The notes: generated by a model not told the origin, from the sequence alone. Counted from the stretch's first letter, positions 26,866 to 39,486 are shown. The stretch: 64,000 nucleotides of DNA from Acinetobacter tibetensis (GCF_023824315.1 NZ_CP098732.1:2728001-2792000); one strand, 5' to 3'. Made by a program: numbers and translations.

Positions 26866-27522
26866 ATGGCTTTTGACTTAGTACAATATTTTGCAGAGCA
26901 AATTCACATTCAAAAGCCAGAGCTTCTGAATCAATATCAGTCGAGTGAGCGTAAAGCACATCTGGCAGAAATTAATACGCTCAGTCTTGCCAAACTGATT
27001 ACCTTATGGCGTAAAGATGAAAATAAACTCTATCAAGAAATTCAATCCCAAGAACAACTTTATATTATTGATATTGCTCGCCACCTCACCACTTCAGACC
27101 AGAATCATTCCACTTTAAAGAAAACTGAATTTGAACATACGATTACGGAAGTTTTGTCTTTACAGTTAGCCGAATTAAAACAATTAGATGATACAGGTCA
27201 TTATGGCATTAAAGGCTTACGTGAACTGATTACAGGGCAAGTCGAACATTTGTCTGGGCAAGCAGCTGACTGGGTTTGGTCAACAAGTGAGCTAACAGAG
27301 CTCAAAGGATCTAAACCGATACCCGAAGAAGAGCTATCATTAGAGGAAACTATGAAGGAGTTTAATCAAATGGTTCATCAGAACAATGTTGTAGAGCATC
27401 ATGAACAAGTAACTGAAGTTGAAAAAACTGTGGTTCCAACTTGGGCTAAAATTTTAGAACCAGTTGTCGCTTTAGCCATTTTATGGGTACTTTATTCTGC
27501 TGCAACTCAGATGTTTGTATAA
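26866..27522 (+). CDS. Unknown protein with a C-terminal membrane anchor
   Basis: 218 residues. Mostly helical and charged, with possible coiled-coil stretches (residues 20-130), an acidic linker (EEELSLEETMKEFNQMV), and one hydrophobic helix at the extreme C-terminus (ILEPVVALAILWVLYSAATQMFV). This is a tail-anchored topology, with the bulk in the cytoplasm. It follows sspB by 16 bases and ends before a terminator, so it belongs to the sspA-sspB transcript. I do not recognise a family. It also lies just before the GTPase operon, but a functional link is not shown. Confidence 0.8.
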   Translation: MAFDLVQYFAEQIHIQKPELLNQYQSSERKAHLAEINTLSLAKLITLWRKDENKLYQEIQSQEQLYIIDIARHLTTSDQNHSTLKKTEFEHTITEVLSLQLAELKQLDDTGHYGIKGLRELITGQVEHLSGQAADWVWSTSELTELKGSKPIPEEELSLEETMKEFNQMVHQNNVVEHHEQVTEVEKTVVPTWAKILEPVVALAILWVLYSAATQMFV

Positions 27523-27531
27523 GAGATGACA

Positions 27532-27570
27532 AGAGAGTGTGATTAAATCATAGTTGCACTCTCTTTTTTA
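27532..27570 (+). terminator. Terminator of the sspA-sspB operon
   Basis: AGAGAGTG (27532-27539) pairs with CACTCTCT (27557-27564) and is followed by TTTTT. Confidence 0.85.
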
Positions 27571-27814
27571 TAAAAAACAATTTCGTCTCAATTATTTATC
27601 AATTTATTTGATTAGTCCTCTTTTTTATTTTTGACCGCCCGGTAAAATTTACACATTGTTACACTTCTATTATAGTCATAATATGACATCCAAATTCATA
27701 TGGTTATTCATATTCCTTTCTTCATTATGAGACTCAAATCACAATTAAGTTGAGTGCCGTAATCGGATATAGACCCAAATTGTCAGATGCTTTTAGAGAG
27801 AAAAATAATTTCTG

Positions 27815-27844
27815 TTGATAATATTTTAGTGCCATTCATATAAT
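27815..27844 (+). promoter_or_regulatory. Predicted promoter of the roadblock/GTPase operon
   Basis: TTGATA (27815-27820), 18-base spacer and a consensus TATAAT (27839-27844). The leader to the ATG at 27907 is about 57 bases. The preceding stretch 27571-27814 contains no gene. Confidence 0.65.
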
Positions 27845-27906
27845 CAAATGGATTTGATACCAAGTTAAATCAATCCAAAAAATGCAAAAAACATAAGAGA
27901 ATCAAT

Positions 27907-28266
27907 ATGGCTAGAGTATCATTAGAAGCATTATCAGAAATTGATGGTTTCCATGCAGCTGCATTAGTTGATGGGGAAAGCGGTTTGGCTTTAGCAACAC
28001 AGGGAGGGGGTGACATCGATCTTGAATTAGCTGCAGCAGGAAATACTGAAGTTGTACGTTCAAAACGTCGTGTTGCAAATGCACTAAATTTGAACGATAC
28101 AATTGAAGATATATTGATCACCCTCGGCAAACAGTATCACCTAATTCGCCCATTAGAAGGTAATGAAAAACTCTTTTTATACCTTGTATTAGAGCGTTCC
28201 AAAGCAAACCTTGCAATGGCACGTCATGAACTTAAAAGTTATGAGAAAGGTTTAGATTTCTCATGA
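27907..28266 (+). CDS. Roadblock/LC7 domain protein 1
   Basis: 119 residues. The pattern [25 protein letters not shown] followed by helix-strand-helix ([37 protein letters not shown]) and [21 protein letters not shown] is the roadblock/LC7 (MglB-like) alpha-beta fold. Such proteins regulate Ras-like GTPases, often as activators or scaffolds. It leads the operon and has its own promoter. A hairpin separates it from the next gene. It is short and highly charged, so it should be cytoplasmic. Confidence 0.87.
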   Translation: MARVSLEALSEIDGFHAAALVDGESGLALATQGGGDIDLELAAAGNTEVVRSKRRVANALNLNDTIEDILITLGKQYHLIRPLEGNEKLFLYLVLERSKANLAMARHELKSYEKGLDFS

Positions 28267-28275
28267 TTCAACATG

Positions 28276-28304
28276 CCCCCTTTTTGAATTGTCTAAAAAG
28301 GGGG
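28276..28304 (+). other. Intercistronic 10-bp hairpin without U-tract
   Basis: CCCCCTTTTT (28276-28285) and AAAAAGGGGG (28295-28304) pair fully around a 9-base loop. No T-run follows, so it may stop 3' decay or partly attenuate transcription, letting the first roadblock protein be made in excess. Confidence 0.6.
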
Positions 28305-28340
28305 ATTACCGTTTCAACTTGTTAGATGTGTAGAGATAGT

Positions 28341-29306
28341 ATGACAGAGCAATATCTTAATATTGCGATAACTGGTTTAAGTATTCATCATTCTGAAGAA
28401 CTCAAAACCCAGCTACGTAATCTCATTCCACAAGAATATAAAATTAAATGGAGTACAGCAGCAGACCCCACTATCGATTGCTTATTTATACATGAAAATT
28501 TTTATGAAACTGACGGTATTCAAAAAATAATTCAAAGCCGTAATTTTCCTTGGTTAAAAATTACCAAGAATAATAACAATGAGAATATCCTTCAGGAAAA
28601 TACCTTATCTCTACCTATTGTTAATCCACAGAGTTTTTCTGACTGGATTCTACAACATTTGCTCAATACATCACTCGAAAACCCGAACGATCATATTTTT
28701 GAAGTTAATCCTAAGAAAACCCCGTATAAACTCGAATATTTCAGTAAGATGCTCGACAAAGAGCACAACTCAAAACTACATCTTTTCGATACTTTAGGCA
28801 CAATTGCAATTATCGATGTCAAAAAAAATATTGCTTGGCTCAATACAGAACGAGAACAGGCTTTTACAGATTCTGGTTTTGGCTATGACATTGCCAGCAC
28901 CAGTAGTTTTATGAAAGTTTCGAGAAAACAGACTTATCTTTTAAATGACTGGTTATGGCAATTCTTTTGGGATTCCCCTTTATTCTTAAAAGAAATTGCA
29001 CCAGAAGATGGCCATTTTAAGCTTCATATGTGGCCAAAACCTTCTCAAGACCTAGATCGAAAAGTTATATTCCAACTTTCTAGCTGTTTTATTCAAGGAG
29101 GGAAAGTTTCAAAAATTGCAACTCAATTAAATATTCCTTTAGAAACAGTTCAAAGATTCATAGCAGCAAATATTGCAGCCAATAATCTTTCCCGAATCAA
29201 CATTTGGGATAAACACTTTAATCCACCAGAAGTTCCAGTCACGACTGAAGACTCAGGATTTATTAAAAGTTTCTTTGGAAAATTAAGAAAAAAATTGGGC
29301 ATATAG
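28341..29306 (+). CDS. Unknown protein with a C-terminal winged-helix-like segment
   Basis: 321 residues from the ATG at 28341; an earlier ATG at 28326 is in frame but less well placed. The N-terminal ~110 residues alternate strands and helices like a receiver-type domain (LNIAITGLSIHHSEELKTQ) but lack the usual DD-D-T-K set. The C-terminal part (VIFQLSSCFIQGGKVSKIATQLNIPLETVQRFI) looks like a helix-turn-helix. Its position between a roadblock protein and a GTPase parallels the DUF742 protein of Streptomyces conservons, but length differs. Function unknown. Confidence 0.75.
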   Translation: MTEQYLNIAITGLSIHHSEELKTQLRNLIPQEYKIKWSTAADPTIDCLFIHENFYETDGIQKIIQSRNFPWLKITKNNNNENILQENTLSLPIVNPQSFSDWILQHLLNTSLENPNDHIFEVNPKKTPYKLEYFSKMLDKEHNSKLHLFDTLGTIAIIDVKKNIAWLNTEREQAFTDSGFGYDIASTSSFMKVSRKQTYLLNDWLWQFFWDSPLFLKEIAPEDGHFKLHMWPKPSQDLDRKVIFQLSSCFIQGGKVSKIATQLNIPLETVQRFIAANIAANNLSRINIWDKHFNPPEVPVTTEDSGFIKSFFGKLRKKLGI

Positions 29307-29315
29307 GAAAATATC

Positions 29316-29864
29316 ATGATATTACAACGGTTCAAAATTGTTTTTGCTGGAGGTATGGGGGCTGGTAAAACTGAAGCCATTAAATCATTATCAGAAATTC
29401 CAGTGTTGCAAACTGAAGCTTTTAATACAGATTCTCAACGCCATAGCAAAATGGAAACTACGGTTGGCATTGATTACGGAGAAATCACTCTAGATGACAA
29501 TGTCACTATCGGACTCTATGGAACACCTGGGCAGAGTCGTTTTGACTTTATCTGGTCAGCGATTACGAAAGGCGCAATCGGTGCAGTGATTCTTATCGAC
29601 CATCATTCTGAAGATCCTATTCAGGAACTCGAAAGCTATTTAGAAATTTTCCAAAACTTTACCGACAATATCTCGATCGGCATTACCCACACCGATCTCA
29701 TCTCTGAAAATTCAAAATCTACAGGGATTTATAAAGACTGGTTATTACAAAATGACTTGTTTTCACCGTTATATTTTATTGATGCACGCAAGAAAGAAGA
29801 TGTACTCTTATTATTAGAGGCGTTAATCACATCCATTGAAATTAACTCCAATATTGCTAATTAA
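29316..29864 (+). CDS. Small Ras-like GTPase (conservon / MglA-like)
   Basis: 182 residues. P-loop GGMGAGKT at residues 12-19; switch-1 Thr in KMETTVGIDYG; G3 region LYGTPGQSRF with GTPGQ at 69-73, where the classical DTxGQ Asp is Gly; G4-like THTD at 124-127. LYGTPGQ-R-F-FIW followed by GAIGAVILID is what I remember of the conservon CvnD GTPases. It should cycle between GTP and GDP with the two roadblock proteins as regulators. It starts 9 bases after the preceding gene and 18 before the next, so it is within one operon. Confidence 0.88.
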   Translation: MILQRFKIVFAGGMGAGKTEAIKSLSEIPVLQTEAFNTDSQRHSKMETTVGIDYGEITLDDNVTIGLYGTPGQSRFDFIWSAITKGAIGAVILIDHHSEDPIQELESYLEIFQNFTDNISIGITHTDLISENSKSTGIYKDWLLQNDLFSPLYFIDARKKEDVLLLLEALITSIEINSNIAN

Positions 29865-29882
29865 CTTGAATAGAGGTTTGAT

Positions 29883-30290
29883 ATGTTTACTCTAGAGCAA
29901 AGCCGTACGGCACCCAAAGAGTTAATTCAATTCGCCAAAGATGAAATTCACGACTTACTGATGAATGTCCGTGGTGTCAATTATGTGATGCTTTGTAGCA
30001 CTGATGGCTTTGAACTGGCTCATGTCCATAAAAAAGACGGTTACAATAGCACAAAGCTTGCAGCCGTGAGCAGCTCAATCCTCGCAATGGTCGCAGCATT
30101 CATGAATGAAATTCATTTGGAAGGCTGTCAATCCATCACCTTAGATGCTGAGAATGGCAAAGCTATTCTCACCTCTATTACATCAAACAAGCATCCAATG
30201 ATTATTGTGACTCTTGCTGAAAAAGATGTGTTACTAGGACAACTCCTTTATGCCTTAAAAACTGCCAGTAATCGTATTTCAGATTTTTAA
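29883..30290 (+). CDS. Roadblock/LC7 domain protein 2
   Basis: 135 residues. VRGVNYVMLCSTDGFELAHVHKKDG, the helix TKLAAVSSSILAMVAAFMNEIHLEGCQSITL and the strand region PMIIVTLAEKDVLLGQLLYALKTA fit the roadblock fold better than in the first copy. Bacterial roadblock proteins dimerise and act on the MglA-like GTPase. Having two different roadblock proteins in one operon suggests a heterodimer or two separate inputs. No terminator with a clear stem was found directly after it. Confidence 0.88.
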   Translation: MFTLEQSRTAPKELIQFAKDEIHDLLMNVRGVNYVMLCSTDGFELAHVHKKDGYNSTKLAAVSSSILAMVAAFMNEIHLEGCQSITLDAENGKAILTSITSNKHPMIIVTLAEKDVLLGQLLYALKTASNRISDF

Positions 30291-30550
30291 TCTTTGATTT
30301 AAAAAAACACTGAAGAAATAGCCTTACAGTTATAAGTAGCAACTTTAAGGTTATTTATAATAATCTTCATACAATAACGAGTGGATTAAAAAGCCAAATT
30401 TTTCTAATCATTATTTCACATCTCAAACCAGCATTTTAAGCTTCTCATTAATTTTTATTATCTCCTCTTTAATTATTTCAGAATAACGATAAAACCCTCT
30501 AATCATCCCCGCTAAAGTATTATTAATTTTTTAATAAAACCCCATGCAAT
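30291..30550. other. Non-coding AT-rich stretch before the rRNA operon end
   Basis: About 260 bases with no gene. No clear terminator for the GTPase operon. The rRNA terminator begins at 30551. Confidence 0.5.
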
Positions 30551-30587
30551 AAAAAACACCCCCTAACGTTGGTTAGGGGGTGTTTGA
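30551..30587 (-). terminator. Terminator of the rRNA operon
   Basis: On the minus strand AAACACCCCCTAAC pairs with GTTAGGGGGTGTTT around a short loop, followed by TTTTTT. Just after the 5S gene. Confidence 0.92.
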
Positions 30588-30594
30588 ATAAATG

Positions 30595-30710
30595 AGCTGG
30601 CGATGACTTACTCTCACATGGGTAACCCCACACTACCATCAGCGCTAAGAGGTTTCACTTCTGAGTTCGGGAAGGGATCAGGTGGTTCACTCTTGCTATT
30701 GTCGCCAGCA
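30595..30710 (-). rRNA. rrf: 5S ribosomal RNA
   Basis: The reverse complement begins TGCTGGCGACAATAGCAAG and contains the CCCGAACTCAGAAGTGAAAC and GATGGTAGTGTGGGG blocks of 5S rRNA. Ends inferred to within a few bases. Confidence 0.95.
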
Positions 30711-30883
30711 CAACTGTTTATGACTATTCGTTATGGTCTTATTTACACAGCGTGTATGCCTAACTTTCGTCAAATGAGTTATTAACAGGTATATTTGAGT
30801 TGGATATTGTATCTAGCTTTATAACTAAATCAAGTTATTTGCAGTGATTTGAACCACAACACCAACTGTTTGGGTGTTGTATA

Positions 30884-33774
<2,891 letters not shown>

Positions 33775-34138
33775 ATACAACCCCAAACAGTCGTAGCACC
33801 TACAAGTAGTACTAGGACAGATCGATTGCTCGATCATACAGTTTGTTGTTCTGTGTACTTAAACACGGTACAGCTTCAATTCAATTCACATACCAAAACG
33901 CTTGATTCAGTTAATTTCGCTAGTAACTCATTTAATCACTTCATAGTTGCCTATGTCGTTTTCAACGAGTATGAACAAATTATTTCAACTCAAATATATT
34001 CTGTTAATGATTTTTCCAGCCTTCGTCAGGTCAGGAAACTGTGATAAATCACAGAAGTTAATAAAACAAGATCTTCCAATCTCTATTCACTAATTTCTAT
34101 AATCTAACTACTTAGCTTATATATTGATATTCAATATA
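33775..34138. other. Spacer between tRNA-Ala and 23S rRNA
   Basis: About 364 bases of internal transcribed spacer. No gene. It should hold the processing stem for 23S and a boxA-like antitermination site, which I could not place with certainty. Confidence 0.6.
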
Positions 34139-34214
34139 TGGTGGAGACTAGGAGAGTCGAACTCCTGACCTCCTGCGTGCAAAGCAGGCGCTCTACCAAC
34201 TAAGCTAAGTCCCC
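34139..34214 (-). tRNA. tRNA-Ala (anticodon TGC)
   Basis: Minus strand: GGGGACTTAGCTTAGTTGG start, anticodon loop CTTTGCACG with TGC, T-loop GTTCGAC and encoded CCA at 34139-34141. 76 nt, in the 16S-23S spacer. Confidence 0.97.
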
Positions 34215-34285
34215 AGCTTATCAATAAGTTAATGTCTCTGTTTTTCTGTATTCAGCATTTCTTCAAATGCTTCGTTAGTCAGATT

Positions 34286-34362
<77 letters not shown>

Positions 34363-34423
34363 TCAGATACATCGTCATGAAGAACAACTTGTTGTGGATT
34401 CTTACCAATCGTCAATCTTTCGT

Positions 34424-35959
<1,536 letters not shown>

Positions 35960-36162
35960 TAAAATCAGTAGTACCTATAAGGGTACCAATCTTGGCTCAT
36001 CAATTTTCTGACAAATATTTCTCAAATAAACTTCGAGTAATTTCTACCATCAATCAATGAAAATAATTTCGATCAATCAATCAGTAAAAATCCACACAAG
36101 TTGTTCTTCATAATCTCTTAATGATCTTCTTGATGACTCGTCATCATCAAGCTAGGTCGGCT

Positions 36163-36190
36163 ATGTTACTCTAATCTAAGTTAAAGTCAA
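36163..36190 (-). promoter_or_regulatory. Predicted promoter of the rRNA operon
   Basis: Minus strand TTGACT (36190-36185), 16-base spacer, TAACAT (36168-36163). About 200 bases before 16S. 36191-36480 is AT-rich, contains no gene, and should hold upstream elements and the yfiR promoter. Confidence 0.6.
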
Positions 36191-36480
36191 CAGGTTTTGT
36201 TAATTATTTTTAAACCTCTTCAAGACTTCCAGATTCTACCGCTTGGGCTAAATCCTTGTTTCTCAACAAGTTTTAATCAACATCACCGCCGATGGATGTG
36301 CATTCTACAGTATTCCCAACCCGTTGCAATACCCTTTTTAAAATTAAATCATCAAGCGTTCTTTTTTTAATCAAAACATGTGATTTCTATCACGCCTCCT
36401 CCAATTAAGAGAACTATTTTTATTGATTACTTTTAGCTACAATCATCAACTTATTTCACTTATTAATTAAATTACTTGAA

Positions 36481-36984
36481 ATGGTTAACACTAAAATAAG
36501 GGTTTATGTATTTATTTTCATCACCGCATTGATGTCAAAGCCTGTATATGCCGTTTCTACACATAATATGTTTATTATCACGCTGTCTATTTTAAGTTAT
36601 GCAAAATGGAATACTCCCACGCCAGCTTTGTGCGTGATTGATAATCCAAACTATGCCCTACAATTTAATCAAGCTATTCGCTTACAAGGTTATCATTACA
36701 AAATTTCATCGATTCGTTTAAATGAATTAGATAAGTCTTCATGTAATGCCATTTTTTTATCTACCTTTTCCCCTCAGGAAGAACAGAAAATTATTCACAG
36801 TCAAAGACAGGATCCTCTCCTCTCTTTTAGTTCGACCAACCAAGCCTGTGAAATTGGAAGTTCCTTCTGTCTTTATACACGTAATAACAACACCTCATTT
36901 AAAGTGAACTTAGACAGTTTGAGTCAATCCAAAGTACGAGTAGATCCACGTGTGTTATTGCTTGCGAAAGCGACGGAGCAATAA
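36481..36984 (+). CDS. yfiR: YfiR-like periplasmic repressor (DUF4154)
   Basis: 167 residues with a signal peptide (VYVFIFITALMSKPVYA). The mature part begins FIITLSILSYAKWNTP and continues CVIDNPNYALQFNQAI, close to the YfiR family. Four Cys at 51, 88, 123 and 130 mirror the two disulfides known in Pseudomonas YfiR (the 123/130 pair has the same spacing of seven). YfiR represses the diguanylate cyclase YfiN from the periplasm and responds to redox or envelope stress. The cyclase gene follows after two bases. The family call rests on this order plus the Cys pattern. Confidence 0.82.
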   Translation: MVNTKIRVYVFIFITALMSKPVYAVSTHNMFIITLSILSYAKWNTPTPALCVIDNPNYALQFNQAIRLQGYHYKISSIRLNELDKSSCNAIFLSTFSPQEEQKIIHSQRQDPLLSFSSTNQACEIGSSFCLYTRNNNTSFKVNLDSLSQSKVRVDPRVLLLAKATEQ

Positions 36985-36986
36985 AA

Positions 36987-38198
36987 ATGGCTAAACGTTC
37001 TCGCATGACCTCATTGCAATCCTTATTTAAACGTTCGCAACTCGCAATGTTTGCTTTAACTTTTTCAATTTGTACGATTATTTTTATTGTCGTTTCCACC
37101 TACACCATGAATACTTACGCGAAACAAAGCTTAAATATTCTTGCTGAGGCGTTGAGTGAGCGCATACAGCCTGCAATGGTATTTAATGATCGCATAACGA
37201 TTCAACAAATTTTAAATAACTACACCACACAATATTCTATTCGCTCCATTCAAGTCCTTGATCCTTCAAAACATGAGATTGCAAATAGTCGACAAGTTGC
37301 TCAATCCTTCCAGAACACTCAAAGTATTTTAGATCATTTATTTTTTCAGCAGCCCATTGAGATGGCTATTCGGCATAATCAACAGTATTACGGCTCAATC
37401 GTGGTCTATGGCAGTTCGCAAAGTCTGTTAGATTTTTTCTTTAAAATTTTAATTGGTTTATGTCTGGCTATTATTTTAATTTTATTTGCGCTTCTTTGGT
37501 CCGTGCGCTCCACATACCAATATTTAATGCGTTCTATTCATCCACTGGTCTCTACTGCGCGCGAAATTAGTGAATTTAAAGCCTATCAACTGCGCCTACC
37601 TCATTCTAATATCAAAGAACTACAGCAACTGAATGAGGTATTTAATGAATTACTAGATAAGATTCAAGCATCAACCCAAAAACTACGTGCGGAAAATGAC
37701 GTATTGGCTCATCAAGCATTACATGATCAGCTCACACAACTACCTAACCGTCATTATTTTTATCAAACACTCTTGGCTAGCTTTGACCAATCTCCAAAGA
37801 CCACCTCTGCATTATTTTTTATTGATAATAATAACTTTAAAGAAATCAATGACCAATATGGTCATTTGGCGGGTGATGCAGTATTACAGGAAATGGCTAA
37901 ACGATTACAAAACTGCTTAAGACAAGATGATTTTATTGCACGTCTGGGTGGAGATGAGTTTGCTGTCCTCATTCGCAACGTCTCCAAGACCGAACACCTC
38001 ACCAAAATTAGTGAAAACTTATTGAAATGCTGTGAACAACCGCTTCATTTTGATCAACACCAGATTTATTTCAGCTTTTCCATCGGGATTGCGTCAACCG
38101 AGCAAGCACATAGCCCCGAAGATCTCATCACTGCCGCTGACAGTGCAATGTATAAAGCAAAAACATTGCAACAAGGCTGGTACCTCTCTCTCCGCTAG
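36987..38198 (+). CDS. yfiN: Membrane diguanylate cyclase, YfiN/TpbB-like
   Basis: 403 residues. One helix at about 20-40, a periplasmic domain (LAEALSERIQPAMVFNDRITIQQIL, CHASE8-like), a second helix at about 150-172, a HAMP-like linker (MRSIHPLVSTAREISEF) and a GGDEF domain. GGDEF is intact at 321-325. An inhibitory site RxxD (RQDD, 312-315) lies five residues before it, so product inhibition is expected. It makes c-di-GMP and is held off by YfiR. Two bases separate it from yfiR, and yfiB begins 11 bases after its stop. Confidence 0.92.
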   Translation: MAKRSRMTSLQSLFKRSQLAMFALTFSICTIIFIVVSTYTMNTYAKQSLNILAEALSERIQPAMVFNDRITIQQILNNYTTQYSIRSIQVLDPSKHEIANSRQVAQSFQNTQSILDHLFFQQPIEMAIRHNQQYYGSIVVYGSSQSLLDFFFKILIGLCLAIILILFALLWSVRSTYQYLMRSIHPLVSTAREISEFKAYQLRLPHSNIKELQQLNEVFNELLDKIQASTQKLRAENDVLAHQALHDQLTQLPNRHYFYQTLLASFDQSPKTTSALFFIDNNNFKEINDQYGHLAGDAVLQEMAKRLQNCLRQDDFIARLGGDEFAVLIRNVSKTEHLTKISENLLKCCEQPLHFDQHQIYFSFSIGIASTEQAHSPEDLITAADSAMYKAKTLQQGWYLSLR

Positions 38199-38208
38199 GA
38201 ACTTTACA

Positions 38209-38694
38209 ATGATAACTTTTTCTCGCCCTATTAAACTCGCACTCATTCTATTGCTCAGTAGCGTTTTAAGCGCATGTGCCAGTTGGGGGCATTTAAACTA
38301 CAAGCAAGCTCGCATGCTGAAAAAAGAAGGCTTCGTATTAACTGATGAAGGCTGGAGTCTACGCTTACCCGAGCGCTTATTATTTGGTTTTGACAGCTAT
38401 GAGATTAAAGTTGAGCAAACTGACGAACTTATGCGCCTTTCAACCCAATTACAAAAATACAAACTCAATAAAATTAAGATTGTTGGTCATACCGATGATA
38501 TTGGTGACAGTACGTACAATCAAATTTTGTCAGAAAAACGTGCGACCAGTGTATCTACAATTTTTCTTCAAACCGGCTTTCAACCCAATCATCTTCACAC
38601 CATTGGACGTGGTTCTTCACAACCCCTTGTAGAAAATAGCTCTGATGAAAATCGTGCAACCAACCGTCGCGTGAATATTATCATTATCCCTTAG
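38209..38694 (+). CDS. yfiB: OmpA-like outer-membrane lipoprotein, YfiB-like
   Basis: 161 residues from the ATG at 38209, which has AGGA eight bases upstream. A longer frame back to 38032 overlaps yfiN and is not used. Signal LALILLLSSVLSACAS gives a lipobox at LSAC. The rest is an OmpA C-terminal peptidoglycan-binding domain (KIKIVGHTDDIGDSTYNQILSEKRA and NRRVNIIIIP). YfiB captures YfiR at the cell wall and releases YfiN. This completes the three-gene module. Confidence 0.9.
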   Translation: MITFSRPIKLALILLLSSVLSACASWGHLNYKQARMLKKEGFVLTDEGWSLRLPERLLFGFDSYEIKVEQTDELMRLSTQLQKYKLNKIKIVGHTDDIGDSTYNQILSEKRATSVSTIFLQTGFQPNHLHTIGRGSSQPLVENSSDENRATNRRVNIIIIP

Positions 38695-38763
38695 ACTTGA
38701 ATCGCTCAACTGTATTCAAGCTATAAAATAACTTACAAACCTATCAACGCTTATCATATTTCA

Positions 38764-38798
38764 GGTTGTCTAGCAATTCGCCAAGACAACCTTTTTTT
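38764..38798 (+). terminator. Terminator of the yfiRNB operon
   Basis: GGTTGTCT (38764-38771) pairs with AGACAACC (38784-38791), then TTTTTTT. Confidence 0.88.
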
Positions 38799-38898
38799 GA
38801 TTTTAAAAACTAAAGATAAAACAAGGAGAGTTTAATTACCGATCTGGTTATGAGAATTTGGCAAGATATAATATCGTTTTATTAAATTTTAGACATAA

Positions 38899-38922
38899 AA
38901 AAACCGCTTAACGCGGCATCTT
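38899..38922 (-). terminator. Terminator of the tRNA operon
   Basis: Minus strand CCGC-GTTAA-GCGG followed by TTTTTTT, about 22 bases after the last tRNA. Confidence 0.75.
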
Positions 38923-38943
38923 TATCTCGACCATTTTAATAAA

Positions 38944-39020
38944 TGGTCGGAGCAGTAGGATTCGAACCTACGACCCCCTGGTCCCAAACCAGGTGCACTA
39001 CCAGGCTGTGCTATGCTCCG
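38944..39020 (-). tRNA. tRNA-Pro (anticodon TGG), second copy
   Basis: Minus strand CGGAGCATAGCACAGCCTGG start, anticodon loop TTTGGGA with TGG, encoded CCA. 77 nt. Identical to the tRNA at 39256. Confidence 0.96.
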
Positions 39021-39024
39021 AAAT

Positions 39025-39100
39025 TGGGGTGAATGACGGGATTCGAACCCGCGACAACTGGAATCACAATCCAGGGCTCTACCAACTGAGCTACATCCAC
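39025..39100 (-). tRNA. tRNA-His (anticodon GTG)
   Basis: Minus strand GTGGATGTAGCTCAGTTGG start, anticodon loop ATTGTGATT with GTG, encoded CCA. The extra 5' G of tRNA-His is encoded at 39101 opposite C73. Only four bases from the neighbouring tRNA-Pro. Confidence 0.96.
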
Positions 39101-39133
39101 CACTATATAGTCCTACAATATCAAGCTACCAAA

Positions 39134-39210
39134 TGGCGCGCCTGACAGGATTCGAACCTGTGACCATCCGCTTAGAAGGCGGATGCTCTATCCAACTGAG
39201 CTACAGGCGC
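39134..39210 (-). tRNA. tRNA-Arg (anticodon TCT)
   Basis: Minus strand GCGCCTGTAGCTCAGTTGG start, anticodon loop CTTCTAA with TCT, encoded CCA. Reads AGA/AGG codons. 77 nt. Confidence 0.96.
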
Positions 39211-39255
39211 ATGACCGATGATACTAATATCATATGATACTTTGCCTTGAAGAAT

Positions 39256-39332
39256 TGGTCGGAGCAGTAGGATTCGAACCTACGACCCCCTGGTCCCAAA
39301 CCAGGTGCACTACCAGGCTGTGCTATGCTCCG
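39256..39332 (-). tRNA. tRNA-Pro (anticodon TGG), first copy
   Basis: Same 77 nt as the copy at 38944. First tRNA of the operon Pro-Arg-His-Pro. Confidence 0.96.
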
Positions 39333-39348
39333 ATTCATCTCAGCTTTT

Positions 39349-39375
39349 ACCGTATCGCACATCGTGCGGTACGGT
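39349..39375 (-). other. Strong hairpin at the 5' end of the tRNA transcript
   Basis: 12-bp stem ACCGTATCGCAC / GTGCGGTACGGT with a 3-base loop. It begins at the predicted transcription start and could protect or guide processing of the leader. Confidence 0.6.
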
Positions 39376-39379
39376 GTGC

Positions 39380-39408
39380 ATTCTAGGCGTGACGCCCAAG
39401 AACGTCAA
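39380..39408 (-). promoter_or_regulatory. Predicted promoter of the tRNA operon
   Basis: Minus strand TTGACG (39408-39403), 17-base spacer, TAGAAT (39385-39380). Confidence 0.75.
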
Positions 39409-39486
39409 CACCTATATTTAAAAAAAGTTAAAAAAACACATCAACCGTATAAATATCAAGCATTTCTGATATTTTTTATACAAATT

